A stretch of DNA of 64,000 nucleotides from Alkalihalobacillus sp. TS-13 (GCF_019720915.1 NZ_JAHKSI010000001.1:1798001-1862000), one strand, 5' to 3'; positions 16,485-25,462 are shown, counted from the stretch's first letter. Notes: generated by a model not told the origin, from the letters alone. Program-made: numbers and translations.

Positions 16485-16598
16485 TTAAATAGAAACTTGT
16501 CCAGGAATTACCATTGCCATCCTCACTGCGAAATAGATTACACCAAAAAGGATTACTGTCCCGATCAAACAATAAAGTAATACAAATAATATTCCCAT
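16485..16598 (-). CDS. Small single-helix membrane protein, 37 residues
   Basis: ATG at 16598 follows AAAAGGTGTGATCTT. The peptide MGILFVLLYCLIGTVILFGV then IYFAVRMAMVIPGQ is almost entirely hydrophobic with a short polar tail. TTGGAT, a 17-bp spacer and TATAGG (about 16670-16700, minus strand) form a plausible promoter. It converges on the type I toxin copy 2, 40 bp away; a functional link is possible but unsupported. I do not recognise the family. Confidence 0.5.
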   Translation of the reverse strand: MGILFVLLYCLIGTVILFGVIYFAVRMAMVIPGQVSI

Positions 16599-16742
16599 AA
16601 GATCACACCTTTTAAGATAAATGTGGAATTTAAAATGTAAAGAGCTGTTATTAAATAAATGCCTCCTATAATGGAATAACGAGCGCAATCCAATACTTTA
16701 GAATTACGCCCTATTACTGAAGACTACTAATACCTAGTTAGT

Positions 16743-16770
16743 AAAAAACACCCACAAGAAGTATGGGTGT
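16743..16770 (-). terminator. Terminator downstream of the 16.8-kb gene fragment
   Basis: ACACCCA and TGGGTGT form a perfect stem followed by six T on the minus strand. Confidence 0.8.
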
Positions 16771-16771
16771 C

Positions 16772-17026
16772 TTAAAGGTTAATTTCATTAACCCATTCAG
16801 GATTTTCTTCTATATTAAGCTTTTCACAAAGTTTTTTATGCACTCTCTTAAACTCTGGTGATTTTACAACATTCATTATATTATAGGGATTACGATTACA
16901 ATCCCAGCTACCAAGAAGAGATAATTGCCAATCTTCAAATACAGCTCTTTTCCCTTCGTATTTGGACCGATCAGATACTTTTTCGTTTTTCGAAGAGTCA
17001 AGTAGATTCTTGTAAAAAAAACTCAA
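16772..17026 (-). pseudogene. C-terminal remnant of an unidentified protein
   Basis: An open frame of 84 codons with protein-like composition (EDWQLSLLGSWDCNRNPYNI, then VHKKLCEKLNIEENPEWVNE) and its own terminator. It has no plausible start: the frame runs leftward out of the T tract of the thiolase terminator, and the only ATG is deep inside. The N-terminal part and promoter seem to have been lost when this end was joined to the thiolase terminator. Function not recognised. Confidence 0.45.
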
Positions 17027-17062
17027 CTGAACTTGTTCAAGTTACACAGGTCCAGTTGAGAA
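17016..17062 (-). terminator. Terminator of the thiolase gene
   Basis: CTCAACTGGAC and GTTCAGTTGAG form the stem, followed by eight T on the minus strand. Confidence 0.85.
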
Positions 17063-17086
17063 TTAATTTCCCTATATAAACTTTGC

Positions 17087-18274
17087 TTATGAACGCTCAA
17101 TCACTGTTGCAACACCTTGACCGCCGCCAATGCATAATGTTGCTAACCCGTAACGCCCATCTCTCCGCTTTAATTCATGAAGTAACGTTACTAAAATGCG
17201 CGTCCCGCTTGCGCCAATCGGGTGTCCTAATGCGATTGCTCCGCCATTTACATTTAAGATCTCTTCATCAAATTTCAACTCTTTTCCAACAGCTACCGAC
17301 TGTGCAGCAAAAGCTTCGTTTGCTTCAATAAGATTTATGTCTTCAATGGAAAGGCCTGCTTTTTCCAATGCTTTTTTCGTAGCTGGAACCGGGCCAATTC
17401 CCATAATGCTTGGATCAACCCCTGCACTTGCATTCGCCCGGATTGTTGCAAGCGGCTCAAGGCCCAATTTATCTGCTTTTTGCTTACTCATGACAACAAC
17501 GGCGGCAGCTCCATCATTTACACCTGAAGCATTGCCGGCAGTTACGATACCGTCTTTTTTGAACGCTGGACGTAATCCTGCTAGTTTTTCAGCATTTGTT
17601 CCTGCTCTAGGAAATTCATCCCTTGCAAACACGATTGATTCGCCTTTTCGCTGCGGAATTTCAACCGGAACAATTTCATCTTTAAAGCGAGAAGCCTCAA
17701 TTGCTGCCACCGCTTTTTGTTGACTGCGGGCAGCAAACTGATCAAGTTCTTCCCTGGTCAACTCATATTGTTCACAGAGGTTTTCTCCGGTAATCCCCAT
17801 ATGATAATCGTTAAATGCACACCATAAGCCGTCGTGAACCATGCTATCGACTACTTTTTGGTCACCCATGCGGAATCCTGAGCGAGCACCTTTTAATAAA
17901 TACGGCGCCTGGCTCATGTTCTCCATACCACCTGCAACAACAATGTCGGCATCACCGACTAAAATGGATTGTGCCGCCAAATGAACCGCTTTTAATCCGG
18001 ATCCGCAGACTTTATTTATTGTCAAAGCCGGTACCTCTTTAGGTATGCCAGCTAGAATCGAAGCTTGCCGCGTTGGGTTTTGACCCAATCCGGCTTGAAG
18101 TACATTCCCCATAATCACTTCATTTACTAGATCAGGGTTTATTCCGCACTTTTCTAATGCTGATTTAACAACAAGAGCGCCTAATTTTGTAGCTGAAATA
18201 TCTTTTAAACTTCCATTAAAATTTCCGATTGGTGTCCGGACTGCACTTACAATGGCTATTTCTTTTTGCGACAA
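17087..18274 (-). CDS. Acetyl-CoA acetyltransferase (thiolase)
   Basis: Condenses two acetyl-CoA to acetoacetyl-CoA, the substrate of the PhaB reductase encoded nearby, or works in reverse in fatty acid/ketone breakdown. The 395 residues are full length. The nucleophilic Cys90 is in [13 protein letters not shown], and [10 protein letters not shown] is conserved. The C-terminal catalytic signatures are [17 protein letters not shown] and CIGGGQG. TTG at 18274 is the probable start, with AGGAGAGG ten bases upstream. It is the first of a leftward set with malic enzyme, 33 bp apart. The proximity to pha genes suggests a PhaA role; this is inference. Confidence 0.93.
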   Translation of the reverse strand: MSQKEIAIVSAVRTPIGNFNGSLKDISATKLGALVVKSALEKCGINPDLVNEVIMGNVLQAGLGQNPTRQASILAGIPKEVPALTINKVCGSGLKAVHLAAQSILVGDADIVVAGGMENMSQAPYLLKGARSGFRMGDQKVVDSMVHDGLWCAFNDYHMGITGENLCEQYELTREELDQFAARSQQKAVAAIEASRFKDEIVPVEIPQRKGESIVFARDEFPRAGTNAEKLAGLRPAFKKDGIVTAGNASGVNDGAAAVVVMSKQKADKLGLEPLATIRANASAGVDPSIMGIGPVPATKKALEKAGLSIEDINLIEANEAFAAQSVAVGKELKFDEEILNVNGGAIALGHPIGASGTRILVTLLHELKRRDGRYGLATLCIGGGQGVATVIERS

Positions 18275-18307
18275 ATTTCTTCCTCTCCTTTTATAAAACT
18301 AGTTTAA

Positions 18308-19504
18308 TTAGAGGGCTGTAATATAAGCTTTTTTTCGGCTTACCCCGGTTTTAATAGCTGCTTCAGCGACTGCAGAAGAAACAGATGTTACAACCCGTTT
18401 ATCGAAAGGGTTCGGAATCACGTAATCTTCTGTTAGCTCATGAGGCTGAATAAGATCAGCAATAGCATAAACGGCTGCAAGCTTCATCGCTTCGTTAATT
18501 TCGGATGCGGAAGCTTCGAGTGCTCCTTTGAAAATTCCAGGAAAGGCTAGAACATTATTGATTTGGTTAGGATAGTCCGATCGTCCTGTACCGATAACGG
18601 CTACCCCCAAGGATTTGGCTTCTTCTGGCATAATTTCCGGGATGGGATTAGCCATCGCAAAAACAATCGGAGCCATGTTCATAGATTTTACCATTTCTCT
18701 TGTTAATGCACCGGCTACGGAAACGCCGATGAAAACGTCGGCATCTTTAAGTGCTTCGCTTAAAGATCCTTCGATCTTGTGATGGTTTGTTTTTTTGGCA
18801 ATCTCTACTTTATTCGTGTTCATGCCAGCTGTCCGGCCCTTGAAGATCGCTCCTCTTGAATCACACATGATTATATCTTTAACACCCATGTTAATAAGAA
18901 GTTGAGTAATGGCAATCCCAGCCGCCCCCGCACCATTAACCACGACTTTGATTCGATCCAACGATTTTTGGACTACTTTTAAAGCATTGATTAAACCGGC
19001 TGCCGTAACGATTGCTGTACCGTGCTGATCATCATGAAAGACGGGGATGTTCATCTCTTTTTTCAATTTCTCCTCAATAACAAAACAATCTGGCGCAGAG
19101 ATATCCTCAAGGTTAATACCGCCAAAAGTGGGCTCCAGCCGTTTTACTGTTTCGATTACTTCTTCAGCAGTGCCTGCCTTTAGGCATATCGGAAAAGCAT
19201 CAATTCCTGCAAATAACTTAAAAAGTGCTGCTTTTCCTTCCATAACCGGCATCGAGGCGTCAGGTCCGATATTCCCTAGTCCGAGAACGGCAGAACCATT
19301 GGATACAACGCCTACAAGATTCCCTTTGATCGTATAATCATAAATCCGCTCAGCCTTTTCAAAAATTGCTCTGCATGGATCGGCCACCCCTGGAGAATAA
19401 ACCAAACTTAAATCTCTTTCATCAAAAACAGGGACCTTAACATCAACGCTCAATTTACCTTTGTGTTTAAAATGAAGTTTCAACGATTCTTCTCCTATAC
19501 TCAC
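18308..19504 (-). CDS. NAD(P)-dependent malic enzyme
   Basis: Oxidatively decarboxylates malate to pyruvate, yielding NAD(P)H. The 398-residue short bacterial form has the N-terminal YSPGVADPCRAI and GNLVGVVSNGSAVLGLGNIG motifs. The metal/malate site is INLEDISAPDCF with FHDDQHGTAIV, and the nucleotide fold is VVVNGAGAAGIA. It starts with GTG at 19504, with AAGGAGG eight bases upstream (an ATG one base out of frame would stop at once). Sitting between the thiolase and pha genes, it could supply NADPH for PhaB; this coupling is inference. It resembles YtsJ/MalS-type enzymes; cofactor preference cannot be read. Confidence 0.93.
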   Translation of the reverse strand: MSIGEESLKLHFKHKGKLSVDVKVPVFDERDLSLVYSPGVADPCRAIFEKAERIYDYTIKGNLVGVVSNGSAVLGLGNIGPDASMPVMEGKAALFKLFAGIDAFPICLKAGTAEEVIETVKRLEPTFGGINLEDISAPDCFVIEEKLKKEMNIPVFHDDQHGTAIVTAAGLINALKVVQKSLDRIKVVVNGAGAAGIAITQLLINMGVKDIIMCDSRGAIFKGRTAGMNTNKVEIAKKTNHHKIEGSLSEALKDADVFIGVSVAGALTREMVKSMNMAPIVFAMANPIPEIMPEEAKSLGVAVIGTGRSDYPNQINNVLAFPGIFKGALEASASEINEAMKLAAVYAIADLIQPHELTEDYVIPNPFDKRVVTSVSSAVAEAAIKTGVSRKKAYITAL

Positions 19505-19578
19505 ATTATAAACCTCCTTACCATTTTTTATTTTTTTGTTATTAGAGGACAGAAGTTTGTGCTGCTAAAGTAATTTGA

Positions 19579-19824
19579 TTAATCCGACCCGGTAATTAAT
19601 AAATCTTCCTTTATTTTCGCTAACACCGTGTTTGGAGTTACATTTTGATTTTCTTTAACTTCCAGAGACGTAATCAAACCACTCAACCCAATCGTAACTT
19701 CTTTTACAGACCCATTCTCTTCTCTTATTAAAAACAGCTTTTCCCATTCATATATATGAGATGATTCGTATACCAAAATGTTTTCAACCTTGCCATCGCA
19801 AGGACTATAAATTGGCTGTATCAT
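19579..19824 (-). CDS. Small lipoyl/biotinyl-like domain protein without attachment lysine
   Basis: An 81-residue protein (MIQPIYSPCDGKVENILVYE, later GLITSLEVKENQNVTPNTVL then AKIKEDL). The second half has the beta-hairpin spacing of biotinyl/lipoyl domains and of the hybrid motif of PTS EIIA, but lacks the MKM or DKA attachment motif. AGGAGGGCAAT precedes the ATG. It lies between malic enzyme and phaC in the same direction, 59 bp after phaC, so it is probably expressed with the PHA operon. Function unknown. Confidence 0.6.
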   Translation of the reverse strand: MIQPIYSPCDGKVENILVYESSHIYEWEKLFLIREENGSVKEVTIGLSGLITSLEVKENQNVTPNTVLAKIKEDLLITGSD

Positions 19825-19883
19825 ATTGCCCTCCTGGAAAAATTTTTAGAATGTAAATCAGCTATTTATTTTCTCCAATTCTA

Positions 19884-20972
19884 CTAATTTGATCGTTTTT
19901 CCAACCAGTCACCGACAGTTGGATAGGTTATTTTTACAGCTTTAGATCCAAATGTTACAGACACATGGCCTGTTGGCAATGTAACGTACTCTTTATCTTT
20001 GCTGGATATGACGTCCATTAACGCTTTTACTTGATGCGGTTGTGCAATAAGGTCTCTATCAGCTGACAAGTTGAGTACATTTGCAGTAATGTTTTTTAAG
20101 TTAACCTTACGACCGCGAATGACGAGTTCTCCTTTAATCAGCTTATTTTGTTGGTAGAAATCCCTGATCCACTGACGATACGCTTCACCTGGGAATGGAA
20201 CTCCATCGGATATCCACTTTTGTAACAGTTTCCAGTTTCTTATGAACTGTTCGTTGTTTGCTCGATCGACAAGACTAACGTAAGGTCCAAAAAAGTTTGT
20301 GGTTGGTTTTAACATCTTGTTTCCGAAATCAATCATTTCAGGAGGGATAAGACCCAGTGTATCTACAACATTGTCAATGTCAAAATATCGCTCATCAAGG
20401 AAAGAGCCATATAAGCCTGTTTCCTCAAAATCAAATGGACTTGTCATAAATACTAAGTTGCGAATCGGTAATTCAGGATGCAGAGCGGCGAAAATAGATG
20501 TCATTGTACCACCCATGCAATAGCCAAGGACAGAAACTTCATCTTTCTTCGATATCCGCAGTACTTTCCGAACGGCACGTGGTATGTAGTCCAAAATGTA
20601 GTCATCTAGTTTCATTGTTTTGTCTTCATAACCTGGAGTACCCCAATCAAGGAGGTACACGTCAAACCCACGGTTTACCAAATATTCTACTAAACTGTTT
20701 CCTTTTGATAAATCTAAGATATACGGTTTATTAATAAGTGCATAAACCAATAAGATGGGCACTTTGAACTTTGTTGACTGATCGGATGAATACCGGTATA
20801 ACTTCGTTTTATTTTTTGTCCAAATAACTTCTTTTGGTGTTAGACCAACTTCCGGATCGGGTTCGGTTGTTAACACTTCCGTTGCCCTTGCTAAACGGGA
20901 ATACGATTCTTGGAACTCATTAGGCACTGTTTCCATAAGCTGTTTCCACTCTTTTGAATCTGTAATGCTCAT
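19884..20972 (-). CDS. phaC: Class IV poly(3-hydroxyalkanoate) synthase catalytic subunit
   Basis: Polymerises hydroxyacyl-CoA into PHA on the granule surface together with PhaR. The 362-residue length is that of class IV PhaC. The lipase-like box is GYCMGG with nucleophile Cys152. The catalytic Asp is in SADRDLIAQP and the His in LPTGHVSVTFG. VYLLDWGTPGYEDK is a PhaC hallmark. AAAGGTGTGAGACGTC precedes the ATG. The gene order phaC-phaB-phaR with divergent phaQ-phaP is that of Bacillus megaterium. Confidence 0.96.
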   Translation of the reverse strand: MSITDSKEWKQLMETVPNEFQESYSRLARATEVLTTEPDPEVGLTPKEVIWTKNKTKLYRYSSDQSTKFKVPILLVYALINKPYILDLSKGNSLVEYLVNRGFDVYLLDWGTPGYEDKTMKLDDYILDYIPRAVRKVLRISKKDEVSVLGYCMGGTMTSIFAALHPELPIRNLVFMTSPFDFEETGLYGSFLDERYFDIDNVVDTLGLIPPEMIDFGNKMLKPTTNFFGPYVSLVDRANNEQFIRNWKLLQKWISDGVPFPGEAYRQWIRDFYQQNKLIKGELVIRGRKVNLKNITANVLNLSADRDLIAQPHQVKALMDVISSKDKEYVTLPTGHVSVTFGSKAVKITYPTVGDWLEKRSN

Positions 20973-21012
20973 GACGTCTCACACCTTTCCTGTTCGTTTA
21001 AAAATGAGTTTA

Positions 21013-21756
21013 CTACATGTATAGTCCGCCGTTAATATTTAACTGCTGACCTGTGATATATCCGCTATCTTTGCATAGGAATATAACTCCGCGTGCAATT
21101 TCTTCTGGTTTGCCAAAACGGCGTTTCGGAATTTTAGCGACAATTTGTTCACGGATATTTTCCGGAATTTCTCTAATCATATCTGTGTCAATAAATCCTG
21201 GGCAAACGGAATTAACTGTAATTCCACTTTTGGCAAGCTCAAGCGCTAGAGATTTTGTGTAACCAATCATTCCTGATTTTGCCGCAGCATAGTTTGTTTG
21301 TCCGAAGCCCCCTGCCTGCCCGATAATAGAGGAAATATTAATAATGCGTCCTGCATCGGATTTAAAAAGGTAAGGCAAGGCAGCTGAGGTTGTATTGTAA
21401 ATACTGTTCAAATTCACGTCAATTACGGTTCTCCAGTCTTCTTCACTAAGTTTTTTGAAAGTAGAGTCACGTGTAATTCCTGCATTATTAACAACGAAAT
21501 CTAATGTGCCGAAATGATCAATAGTTTCTTCTACCAGTTTTTTAGATTCGTCCAAATTTGAAACATCTGCCTGCACCGCGTATGCTTCTCCGCCGACTTC
21601 CTTAAGTTCTGCAATTAGCTCTTCTGCCGGTCCTTTACTGCTGTTGTAGTTGATTACGACTTTTACACCGTTCCTAGCAAATTCCCTTGAAATTGCTTCA
21701 CCGATTCCTTTTGCGCCGCCTGTTACTATTGCTACTCGGTTGTTTAAATCCGCCAT
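21013..21756 (-). CDS. phaB: Acetoacetyl-CoA reductase
   Basis: Short-chain dehydrogenase that reduces acetoacetyl-CoA to (R)-3-hydroxybutyryl-CoA with NADPH for PhaC. Of 247 residues, TGGAKGIGEA is the cofactor loop, NNAGI follows, and the catalytic Ser/Tyr/Lys are in NISSIIGQAGGFGQTNYAAAK. The start is the ATG at 21756, with AAGGAG nine bases upstream; a TTG one codon earlier is not needed. It lies 40 bp upstream of phaC and 52 bp after phaR in one operon. Confidence 0.95.
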   Translation of the reverse strand: MADLNNRVAIVTGGAKGIGEAISREFARNGVKVVINYNSSKGPAEELIAELKEVGGEAYAVQADVSNLDESKKLVEETIDHFGTLDFVVNNAGITRDSTFKKLSEEDWRTVIDVNLNSIYNTTSAALPYLFKSDAGRIINISSIIGQAGGFGQTNYAAAKSGMIGYTKSLALELAKSGITVNSVCPGFIDTDMIREIPENIREQIVAKIPKRRFGKPEEIARGVIFLCKDSGYITGQQLNINGGLYM

Positions 21757-21808
21757 CAAGATACACTCCTTATATGTTTAAAGACATTTTTAAAAACTTT
21801 TTAATCCG

Positions 21809-22267
21809 CTATTTGTTTTGTTGTTTCTCAGCCGTTTTTTTGGTGTTTTCTGTGTTGTTTTTTTCATTTAATAAGGTAAAGATTTCATCAAGTTTACTGT
21901 CCAGACTTTTGATATTATTTTTCACACGTGCCATTTCACGTTTCAGTTCTGCTTGGTTTACTTGATTTGTACTAGTTTCTTCAATCAATTCTTCTAAATT
22001 ATCAAGTTTTGAGTCAACATTGATGATGAGAGATGCGATGTTTGAAAAGTCATTTCGAGTAGGAATATTCACTTGAGTTAGATAACTTTCTGTCGTTTCA
22101 TCCAACATTTTCTTGAAAAGAAGATTCGTTTCCAAGACTTTCCCCATCCACTCCGAGAAATACTCTTCCTTGATTTTTTCATCCAATACGTTACTCCAAT
22201 AGGATTCCGACTGGTTATAAAAGTCTTTCCACAGTTCCAATGGATCAATGTTTTTTTGTTGAGTCAT
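21809..22267 (-). CDS. phaR: PHA synthase subunit PhaR
   Basis: Second, non-catalytic subunit required by class IV synthase. The 152-residue protein is charged and mostly helical (DPLELWKDFYNQSESYWSNV near the start; coiled-coil ELKREMARVKNNIKSLDSKL near the end), with the low-complexity lysine/asparagine tail common in this family. The start at 22267 follows GGAAGGAGAGAACAA; a longer in-frame start at 22300 lacks a ribosome binding site. It is the first gene of the phaRBC operon. Confidence 0.93.
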   Translation of the reverse strand: MTQQKNIDPLELWKDFYNQSESYWSNVLDEKIKEEYFSEWMGKVLETNLLFKKMLDETTESYLTQVNIPTRNDFSNIASLIINVDSKLDNLEELIEETSTNQVNQAELKREMARVKNNIKSLDSKLDEIFTLLNEKNNTENTKKTAEKQQNK

Positions 22268-22307
22268 TTGTTCTCTCCTTCCAATCATTTTTTGAATCAC
22301 ATGAATT

Positions 22308-22337
22308 ATCTTAGTAGATAAAGTTGCTGTGGTACAA
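22308..22337 (-). promoter_or_regulatory. Predicted promoter of phaRBC
   Basis: TTGTAC (22332-22337), an 18-bp spacer and TAAGAT (22308-22313) on the minus strand, 40 bp before the phaR start. Confidence 0.55.
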
Positions 22338-22358
22338 GAGATTTATTGTTGTTTTTCT

Positions 22359-22375
22359 GTAAATTCTAAATTTAC
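22359..22375. promoter_or_regulatory. 17-bp inverted repeat upstream of the phaRBC -35
   Basis: GTAAATT-CTA-AATTTAC is a perfect dyad 22 bp upstream of the phaRBC -35 box. It could be a regulator or up-element site; its half-site resembles GTAAATTAC in the phaQ operator. Confidence 0.4.
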
Positions 22376-22524
22376 TGTTAATTTTTAAAATCTCGGATGT
22401 AAAGTTCATTTTTCCAGAAGACTATCACGTAGAGGCTATCCTCTTTACAATAGTGTCTATAATAAAAAATTAATAAAGCATACAAGTTCTCGCAATCTTT
22501 GATAGATGTGTTAGATGTTTCGGT

Positions 22525-22558
22525 TTGACAAATGAAACAAATAGGTGTAAATTACACT
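22525..22558 (+). promoter_or_regulatory. phaQ promoter with operator over the -10
   Basis: TTGACA (22525-22530), a 17-bp spacer and TAAATT (22548-22553). GTGTAAATTACAC (22546-22558), a perfect 13-bp dyad, covers the -10. This is the natural site for autorepression by PhaQ, a PadR-family repressor. Confidence 0.65.
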
Positions 22559-22591
22559 TATAAACATTTAACATATTTGTGGGTGGTACAC

Positions 22592-23011
22592 ATGTCAAGG
22601 AAAAAGGGTACGAATGACTCAACACCAAATGATGAGAAAGTGATCGCCAGCGTTCCGAAAAACTTAATGATACCTGTACTCTTGTTAAGTCTGCGCGGCT
22701 GGAATTTGCATGGTTATAAACTGATTCAACAGTTGACCCAATTTGGTTTCCCGTCTATTGACCAGGGAAATGTTTATCGAACACTTAGACAATTAGAAAA
22801 AGAGAAGATGGTAAAGTCTGAATGGGATACGTCAACAGGTGGACCGGCAAGGCGAATCTACTCCTTAACCGATGCTGGTGAGGATTATCTAAAAGCGTGG
22901 GCGGGATCTCTTGAGCAATACCAATCGATTCTTAACCGTTTCTTTACAATGTATACGGATATGTTCATGCCTGCATCTTTAACAGATCGTAATAAAAAAG
23001 ATGAAGAGTAA
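22592..23011 (+). CDS. phaQ: PhaQ, PadR-family repressor of phasin expression
   Basis: PHA-responsive regulator: in B. megaterium PhaQ represses phaQ-phaP and is released by polymer. The 139-residue protein has a PadR winged helix: LLLSLRGWNLHGYKLIQQLT, NVYRTLRQLEKEKMV and ARRIYSLTDAGEDYL, then a helical dimerisation tail. I start at the ATG at 22592 (GGGTGG upstream) rather than an in-frame ATG 60 bp earlier, which would lie inside the operator region. It is divergent from phaRBC and followed by phaP. Confidence 0.92.
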   Translation: MSRKKGTNDSTPNDEKVIASVPKNLMIPVLLLSLRGWNLHGYKLIQQLTQFGFPSIDQGNVYRTLRQLEKEKMVKSEWDTSTGGPARRIYSLTDAGEDYLKAWAGSLEQYQSILNRFFTMYTDMFMPASLTDRNKKDEE

Positions 23012-23046
23012 TTGCTTTTGTTGTCCCTAATGATGAAAAGTGACTC

Positions 23047-23061
23047 TGCAGTATTACTGCA
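23047..23061. promoter_or_regulatory. 15-bp inverted repeat between phaQ and phaP
   Basis: TGCAGTA-T-TACTGCA is a perfect dyad 39 bp before phaP. No T tract follows, so it is more likely a protein site or mRNA processing hairpin than a terminator. Confidence 0.4.
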
Positions 23062-23099
23062 ATCACAATAAATATTTATTTTTTTAGGAGGTTTTTAAA

Positions 23100-23651
23100 A
23101 TGGCTGCAAACAATAAAAGCCAAAACAATGATCAGAATGCTTTTCATTTTGTTGACTCTTTTTGGGACAGTTGGAAAAACGGATTGAACTTCGTCTACGA
23201 TTCCCACAAGGAAGTGGAAAATCTTACGCTTCAAGCATTTGAACACCAAAAGGAAGCATGGGAAAAAGTAACTGACAATATGAACAGAATCGAAGACGAG
23301 CAAACAAAATTAATGAAAGAACTACGTCAAAACGTTATGCAGAACATTGAAAGTGTTAGCGGTAAAGAGTTAACCAACTCTTTCGAACAGTCTAATGAGC
23401 GCCTCGATGAAGTAATCAGCCGGGTTCAACAACTAACCGCAACACCTTATAAAGCGAGTTTAAATGTACTAAGTCAGTCACAACAGCACTTTCAAGAATC
23501 TATTAAATCGGTTTTTGATCAGCAACAAAAAAATCGTGAAGAACTAAAACCATTGTTGGAAGATTTTTTAAACCAAGCAAAAACAACACAAAAAGGGTTT
23601 TTCAATGCATATAAAAACAACACAAAAACGGTATTAAGTAGGTTTAACTAG
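23100..23651 (+). CDS. phaP: Phasin, PHA granule-associated protein
   Basis: Amphipathic granule-coat protein of 183 residues that limits granule size. It is almost entirely helical and rich in Gln, Glu and Lys (FVDSFWDSWKNGLNFVYDSH near the N-terminus), as in Bacillus PhaP. TAGGAGG lies nine bases before the ATG. It is downstream of phaQ in the same direction and closed by a strong terminator, so it is probably cotranscribed from the phaQ promoter and perhaps an internal one. Confidence 0.93.
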   Translation: MAANNKSQNNDQNAFHFVDSFWDSWKNGLNFVYDSHKEVENLTLQAFEHQKEAWEKVTDNMNRIEDEQTKLMKELRQNVMQNIESVSGKELTNSFEQSNERLDEVISRVQQLTATPYKASLNVLSQSQQHFQESIKSVFDQQQKNREELKPLLEDFLNQAKTTQKGFFNAYKNNTKTVLSRFN

Positions 23652-23681
23652 AACAGCGAGCAATCGCTGTTCTTTTTTTTG
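23651..23681 (+). terminator. Terminator of phaP
   Basis: GAACAGCGA-GCAA-TCGCTGTTC followed by eight T. Confidence 0.95.
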
Positions 23682-23770
23682 AAATATAGCAAAAATAAAT
23701 ATTAAATAGAAAAGGTGGGATAAAACGGCTGTATAGAAATCTTAATGTGGTTTCAGGTGAGGAGTGTATC

Positions 23771-24700
23771 CTAATGATGCGTTAAAAAATTCCATATTAT
23801 GGATGAAGTATCCGGACCTAACGGATCCGAATAAGAACCATCTGGGCTTCCACCAGACCATGTATGTCCCATTCTGTCGATCATCCAAAGTTCCATTAAT
23901 GAAAATCCATCCTTATCGTTGTAAACATGTTGTGTATAGCTCCTTCCATTTACAATACCCGCCTTTAGAAAAGCAGGTGTAACATCGGCTTTGCCTTTAC
24001 CACCTTCTACAAGAAAATTAGTTTGACCCCATTGTATAATAACCTGCTGGCCATTAATCGGGTGCACAGTGGTATCACAAATACCGTGAAAAACAATGAC
24101 AGGCATTTTCCTCTTATAATTCCCCATTTCCTCATAGGCCATTTTCCCGCACTCATACGGATCAGATGTACCTTTAATCATGACATCTTTAGCCTTTTGT
24201 GCCGTTGGATCAGTTGGAATAAATACATCTATAGCATCATACGGTAATCCGGAACATATTCCAATACCACTAAACACATCTGGATAGGTTGCTCCTAGAA
24301 TGGAAGCCATGGCTGCACCTGCAGATAAACCAGCTGCATACACCTTATTTGGCTCAATACTATAATTTTTTTTGACGTCATCGATTATTCCTTTAATGAT
24401 CTGAGGCTGACCTCCTTGACGATGCTGATTATAATCTAAAAACCAGTTCCAGCATCCGTCAAGATTAAATTGGGCTGGGTTAAAAGGGTTAAACAAGCGA
24501 TTCATCTTAGGGTAAAGTACAATAAAGTTTTCTTGTTCAGCTAGATCATTCATTTTTGTTTCTGCAGCAAAGTCATTCGGGTCTTGTTTACAACCATGAA
24601 GCATCACCATTAAAGGTATATCGTTTCCCGCTTTGTATAAGCTCGGTACATAAAGTTTATACTTGTAGCTTTTAAATGTATTTTCCGAGAAGCTACTCAT
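23771..24700 (-). CDS. PHB depolymerase-family esterase
   Basis: Alpha/beta hydrolase of 309 residues in the PHB depolymerase/LpqC-type esterase family. Features: the oxyanion stretch PLMVMLHGCKQDPNDFAAET, the nucleophile box GLSAGAAMA, VFHGICDTTVHPINGQQ and catalytic His in DRMGHTWSGG. The start at 24700 follows AAAGGGGGATGTGATGTT; the open frame continues 60 codons upstream but without a ribosome binding site. There is no signal peptide at this start, so it is probably intracellular, fitting polymer mobilisation beside the pha genes. A feruloyl-esterase-like activity cannot be excluded. Confidence 0.88.
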   Translation of the reverse strand: MSSFSENTFKSYKYKLYVPSLYKAGNDIPLMVMLHGCKQDPNDFAAETKMNDLAEQENFIVLYPKMNRLFNPFNPAQFNLDGCWNWFLDYNQHRQGGQPQIIKGIIDDVKKNYSIEPNKVYAAGLSAGAAMASILGATYPDVFSGIGICSGLPYDAIDVFIPTDPTAQKAKDVMIKGTSDPYECGKMAYEEMGNYKRKMPVIVFHGICDTTVHPINGQQVIIQWGQTNFLVEGGKGKADVTPAFLKAGIVNGRSYTQHVYNDKDGFSLMELWMIDRMGHTWSGGSPDGSYSDPLGPDTSSIIWNFLTHH

Positions 24701-25424
24701 AACATCACATCCCCCTTTAATTCCAGAAATATTTTGAACATAGGTATCAAAATACCTATCTGTATGTCGAAACTTTACGTACTTTATTTCCTCATTTTTA
24801 TGCGTCATTTGGATTGACTTTATTAATGTATCCTTTAAAACCCACAAAAAATACATCTTTATAAATTTTCGTGTGTACAAGCGTATATCCCTCTAAAGTT
24901 CTTATAACTCCGTTTATTTCTTCGATTTTTTGTTCATATTAAATTACTTGTTTTAGATTTTGAGAATCTCAACATATTCATGAAGCATAAGATCCGGCCG
25001 TTATACTATATGCTGAGTTTAGATTGGCTCTAATTAATTCAGAATTTATTGATGTTTTTAAATTATTATTAAACTAAAATGTGAATATACACTGTTACTT
25101 TACAAGGGAAATATATGAATACTCAAAAAACAGAATCAAACCGAAACAATTATTTAAGTTTACTATGCCTGATACTTATGTACTCCTCTTTATAAATTGC
25201 GATTATCTCGGTGATCTTTACTTTTGCGGGAGAAGCCACATGCCCATCAAGTTAACACCGATTTATTCTTAGGGCCGATCCAATTCTGTGAAAAACGCTT
25301 TCTGTAGGAGGGTAAACAGGCGAAGCAATATCTTTGATAGTTAAAAAGAGAATCGATGACGAAACCTGTCCAATAGATGTACGGAACATATAATTGGTAG
25401 TTATAAGTCGCTCAGAAAATGACT

Positions 25425-25462
25425 TTTGAATCAAAAAAACCGCCAGAATATTAGCGGTATAT
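25425..25462 (-). terminator. Terminator-like hairpin
   Basis: ACCGC and GCGGT flank a 10-base loop and are followed by seven T on the minus strand. It probably served the decayed minus-strand frame to its right. Confidence 0.5.
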
